Shown: piece after piece, positions 63,917 through 64,000 of the stretch
Position numbering within the stretch: position 1 is the stretch's first letter
Layout: every line of letters starts with the position of its first letter
Notes under the pieces: model-generated
Database searches by the model: none
The model's input: the letters and a program-made list of their open reading frames with translations, nothing else
Told to the model about the DNA's origin: nothing
Position numbers and translations under genes: made by a program
NCBI RefSeq assembly: GCF_019511345.1
Contig: NZ_JAEUAK010000001.1
Span: 496,001 to 560,000 of the forward strand
Source: Rhizobium mesosinicum
GTDB taxonomy: Bacteria > Pseudomonadota > Alphaproteobacteria > Rhizobiales > Rhizobiaceae
DNA length: 64,000 nt
Direction: 5' to 3'

Positions 63917-64000
63917 CTATTCCTCAAAAACCTTACCGCTGCGCGTTTCCAACCGATAGCGGTTTCCGGGATAGACAAGGCGCGCCATGGACACGACCTG
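63917..64000 (-). CDS. C-terminus of a second HutC-type GntR regulator (partial)
   Basis: The minus frame running in from the window edge gives QVVSMARLVYPGNRYRLETR followed by SGKVFEE and TAG at 63917-63919. This matches the tail of HutC in this window (THVRFVYPGNRHALYARFTP), so it is the end of a UTRA-domain GntR regulator. It converges on the importer genes, 25 bp from their end. The rest lies outside the window. Confidence 0.75.
   Translation of the reverse strand, partial: QVVSMARLVYPGNRYRLETRSGKVFEE

Overview
The window looks like a high-GC alphaproteobacterium of the Rhizobium/Agrobacterium group. This rests on gene content and synteny: an alpha-galactoside (agp/aga) operon in the order known from Sinorhizobium, many high-affinity ABC uptake systems, a complete five-step hut pathway using HutF and HutG, DUF982 and DUF1127 small proteins, and two copies of the short intergenic repeat common in Rhizobium. 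No rRNA, tRNA, CRISPR array, replication origin or intact insertion sequence is visible. Such catabolic content is typical of an accessory replicon or a catabolic chromosomal region, but the sequence alone does not decide which.

Left part (1-10.3 kb): a decayed flavin-reductase-like gene, a secreted DUF4139 protein, a 2,5-dioxovalerate dehydrogenase, a TPP riboswitch driving thiM-thiE-thiD, a decayed peptide-ABC ATPase remnant, a spermidine-synthase-like methyltransferase, an FMN-dependent alpha-hydroxy-acid dehydrogenase, and an MbcA/RES toxin-antitoxin pair with a palindromic operator. From 10.3 to 20.5 kb lies the agp operon: two GH4 alpha-galactosidases and a peptide-type ABC transporter, with a divergent AraC activator.

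From 20.7 to 27.4 kb there is an unusual signalling locus. A GGDEF-EAL protein is followed by five tightly packed genes: a degenerate HATPase-like protein, a STAS-like domain fused to a SAM methyltransferase, a membrane Cache-HAMP-SpoIIE phosphatase, an intact HATPase switch protein and a STAS antagonist. It reads as a doubled partner-switching module with a methyltransferase output, and is the best candidate here for an undescribed system.

From 27.4 to 36.1 kb are small proteins, a Tat-exported Hint-domain protein, and a LacI-controlled cluster (amino-acid-type binding protein, fused permease-ATPase, DadA-like oxidase, phosphotriesterase-family hydrolase) behind twin 12-bp palindromes 21 bp apart. 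From 36.2 to 44.7 kb come a MEKHLA protein, a GNAT enzyme and an arabinoside operon (GH51 arabinofuranosidase, complete sugar ABC importer, ArsR-type regulator). From 45.8 to 52.8 kb is a ribitol operon (ABC importer, ribitol dehydrogenase, ribulokinase) with a divergent LacI regulator. From 53.1 kb to the end are hutC-hutF divergent from hutI-H-G-U-D, then a NitT/TauT-type ABC importer and the C-terminus of a second HutC-type regulator. The two hut-side promoters carry different palindromes, both fitting the HutC-subfamily GTMTAKAC core, which suggests two separate regulons.
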